This document shows positions 60,961 through 64,000 of a DNA stretch of 64,000 nt, piece after piece. Each line of letters begins with the position of its first letter. Positions within the stretch are counted from its first letter, which is position 1. The stretch is taken from assembly GCA_022605425.2 (NCBI GenBank), contig CM061249.1, forward strand, positions 248,001-312,000. The letters are read 5' to 3'. The DNA is from Hamiltosporidium tvaerminnensis (lineage: Eukaryota; Microsporidia; Dubosqiidae). Both the position numbers and the translations under genes were made by a program. The notes beneath the pieces are model-generated. The model was not told where the DNA came from. It saw nothing but the letters and a program-made list of their open reading frames with translations, and did not search any database.

Positions 60961-63732
60961 AGTGTCTTTGCTCTTGTTATAGTAGTAGTTTTATTGCCTT
61001 GTTTTTTCCTATGCCTCTTTATACCCCGTTATTTTCTATTCATTCATCTTAAAATCCCTTTAAATAGAATATGAAGTGTTTTTTTTACTTTAAATCTAAT
61101 AGGGTTTAAGTGAAAAAAAATTCTTTTGAGCTATTAATTACATTTTCTTTCTAAAAATATTCGTCGTTATATTTTTGAAAATAGAACATTATTCTTTTAT
61201 CTTAGCATTTCTTATATAAAAACTTATATGTGTTAAAAAAAGAAAAATAACAAAGTAAAATTAAATCCGATTTTTTACGCTTTTGTAGACAGATTTTTTT
61301 TATTGTTATTAAATTCTACCGTATTAGTAATAAAATTATTTGTTACGTCATTACAGGGTCATTATAAAGGAAATCATACGGAGCAGGTTTAATCTTTGCT
61401 CATGTCGAAATGTTTTTTTACCAGAACCCTATCGTTTATAAGAAGATTTTTATTTGATTGAATTATTACTTCTATGATTTTTTTTTGTATTTCACAGTAT
61501 ATTTAGTTACTTCTGTATCATTGGCAAATTCTTATAAATGTCAGAAGCTGTAGTTTTTGACGTTTAAGCAAGATATCTAGATGCTTTTACCATATTATAT
61601 ATTTCAGTCACATTCTCTAAATCTCACTGCGTATATTCTTGATCATAGTTATTTAATGTTATATACTTCGGAATTAATTCGATGACTAATACTTAATCAT
61701 CATTTATTTTCTAAGTCACTATACTACCAGAAAGAAAATTATCGAATCCAAGTTGACCGAAAAAAAATTTGAAATAGTGATTTACTTGTCGCTCCTTGTA
61801 TTGTTCTATTATAAGTCTATATGGCATCATTATGAAAATCAATACATCTTTTTTCTCGGTAACATATAACTTTTTTTCTAAACATTTTTAAATTGTTATA
61901 TTTTTCGTTCAACTCGTCCCCAAGCTTTTAAATGACGAGGTTTTTTCTGTATTATTAGCATTATGAGAGCAGTGAAATATGTTTACAGTAATTTTATTTT
62001 AAAATACTATTATCAGATTGAATAGCTACTAAATACAGAAATTTATAAATTAAAATTTTAATACATCTCTTACTGATTGTGAGTTTTTGTTTATTATCCC
62101 AAAACTCCAGAGTCGCTTTGTATAAATGTCGATTAAGGTTAAAATTTAACGATACCAGCATTTTTATTTCCGTATCTTCTATGATCTATACAAAAAATCA
62201 TAAATAAGTTATATTTTTGGTAATATTGATCATATCTATTAACTGACCTTTCTTAAATAAATTGAAAATACTACAGACCGCTCCAGCGTATTGCACATTC
62301 CCTTGTGTTTGTTTTAGAAATTTCATAAATTTTTGTTCACATAACTAATTTTATTATTTCAGAATGTTCTACCGAGTGTTTTGTTTAATTATACCTTAGA
62401 TCTAAACCTTTTCTAATTGGAAACCTACCTTAGCATTCGTTCGTGCCCTTTGAAGCAAATATCATCTCGAAATATTATAAATTCATTTGACTTTCTTGTC
62501 CGAGGTCTTTTATCTTGTTTGCTTTAGTTAAGTGGATACTACCCGATCTTTAAAAAAGTCAACTGAATATCTTTTTTTTGCTTGTTTTGGCAAATTACAA
62601 TCTTTGTCATCTGGCCTACAATATTTTTTTTGCTATTAGTAAAATAAAAATTAAAAAAACAAGAAATATAGAGTTATATTATTTTAAGCATTTATCACTA
62701 TTTATAAAATCATTTGTTCAGAAAATAGTTACTTGATAAAGATTATTCCACTTTAAAGTAATTGTTCAAACTATAATTCAAAACAATAGCAAGTCCTAAA
62801 AGTTTGCTAAGCATTGTTTGTATATATAATAAATGTTAATCCTTTAGATTCGAATAATATAGTCCAGCTGTATAAATATAGGAAATAACATTGAGCAATA
62901 GATGGTGGGATAAATACGAAATAACTCGGTAAAACATAGGATAGGGAATTTAATCAAAAAACATATTTTTTTTATTCGATAAGGGGTATTTTTTATCTAT
63001 CAAAATGTATTAGGAATAACGGGTACATTATGGCCATGAGTGTGCACTTTGGCCTGTAACATTTAATATTAATACTTTCATAAGATATTTGTTATTGAGT
63101 ATATGACAGTGATGGCATATTTTGTCGTTTGAAACATCATTTTAAATAAATGTTTTATCGATATATTTTTAACCTTTTCATTTATTGCACCTAGGCTTTA
63201 CATTGTATATTCTCACATTTCAATAACTGTTTTTTTTAGTTTTTATATAAATTTATTTGTAATAAAGTACACAAGCAAAAAGAAATAACTGTCAGTTTAT
63301 GAAATATCATTCTGATTCTAAAAATAATTAAATTTAGTATTTTTTATTGAGAGAAATTCTTCAAAAAATAAAAGAACTTAATTTTTGTTTAATTAGTAAT
63401 ATAAAACTTAGCTGAAATCTAAGTAACAGTCAATTATTGATTCTTAAAACTACAAATAACAATCGAAAATCAAAAGAAATATTCGTTCATTTAAATTCTA
63501 AAAATAGTATTTTTTTTCAATAAAATTTGACGTTTAGAAATACCAACAATTGTTCATACTTACTCCTTTTAATTTACAAACTTCTAAAACATTTTATAAA
63601 ATTTTAATTAATTGAGATTGGTAGGACACATCATTTTTGACGTTTTATGAAACAAATCAAAATTTTTTTAACTAAAAACTAAAATAGTAAATTGATTTTA
63701 AAACTATAAATACGTATTTTTTTCTAAAATTT
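60961..63732. other. Gene-free, decayed DNA
   Basis: No gene, RNA gene or known repeat found in 2.8 kb. The sequence is of mixed composition to about 62,600 and then strongly A+T-rich. Confidence 0.4.
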
Positions 63733-64000
63733 ATGAAATTTAATCTCTGCTTCAATCTCATAACGTTATTATACAAACCACTTATTTTTGTGTTTATCTA
63801 TTATTCGATTGAAAGAGATATTATATTTAATGTTGTAAATGAAAATGAAGAGTCGTACATAGCTTCAATTTATAATGAACACAAACCCGAATGTCTATGT
63901 CAAATTAAAAGAGATGAGACTAATGAAAATGACGAAAAAAACTGTTTAGAAAGAATGCTTGTCAGAGATTCAAATAGGCAATATGAACAGTATTGTATAA
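63733..64000 (+). CDS. N-terminal part of a probable secreted or anchored protein (runs off the window)
   Basis: From the ATG at 63733 the frame stays open for 89 codons to the edge. Residues 6-24 (CFNLITLLYKPLIFVFIYY) are a signal peptide or anchor. The following part is polar, acidic and cysteine-containing (HKPECLCQIKRDETNENDEK, NCLERMLV, YEQYCI). Codon use and composition are like the other host genes, and less A+T-biased than the spacer before it. No domain is recognised and no CCC motif is seen. Confidence 0.6.
   Translation, partial: MKFNLCFNLITLLYKPLIFVFIYYSIERDIIFNVVNENEESYIASIYNEHKPECLCQIKRDETNENDEKNCLERMLVRDSNRQYEQYCI

Overview
The window looks like a stretch of a large, repeat-rich microsporidian genome. 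The DNA is extremely A+T-rich and no intron is needed for any gene. Reduced, intronless eukaryotic genes encode Sec3, Nog1, Cbf5, PCNA, Bud20, STT3, a ubiquitin hydrolase and ferritin. Several starts carry the CCC-type motif a few bases upstream of ATG that is typical of Microsporidia. Only about 13 plausible host genes occur in 64 kb, so the genome is probably one of the expanded, transposon-loaded ones; I cannot name the species.

Layout: 0-2 kb is gene-free, with one SINE-like repeat and an AACACCC motif array. 2-5.6 kb holds a TB2/DP1/HVA22 (REEP/Yop1) protein, a small protein and a Sec3-like exocyst subunit; the start of the small gene and the end of Sec3 are each copied in tandem arrays. 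5.6-14.7 kb is decayed DNA with truncated retroelement pieces. 14.7-15.7 kb encodes a probable secreted protein. 16-23.2 kb is retroelement debris. 23.6-26.9 kb carries Nog1 and ferritin. 28.1-33.5 kb is a composite: an IS630/Tc1-type DNA transposon with about 144-bp inverted repeats, into which a full-length 1253-codon non-LTR retrotransposon has inserted. A tRNA-Gly(GCC) lies directly next to it. 34-36 kb is more retroelement debris. 36.4-44.8 kb carries Cbf5, PCNA, a Bud20/ZNF593 zinc finger and a membrane-anchored ubiquitin hydrolase. 46.8-48 kb is old repeats. 49-54.5 kb carries an alpha/beta hydrolase (BEM46-like) and STT3. 55-57.5 kb is a nest of retrotransposon fragments, 57.9-61 kb a decayed RTE-like LINE, and the window ends inside a probable secreted-protein gene.

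The host genes do not form an operon. Nog1, Bud20 and Cbf5 serve ribosome biogenesis; Sec3, STT3 and the REEP protein serve the secretory pathway; PCNA serves replication. The main biological story is the mobile-element community: a restriction-like-endonuclease LINE whose 5' end coincides with its start codon, many 5'-truncated copies with target-site duplications, a ~740-bp non-autonomous element probably mobilised by it, and an APE-type LINE relic. Assignments rest on reading translated motifs by eye; no database search was run.
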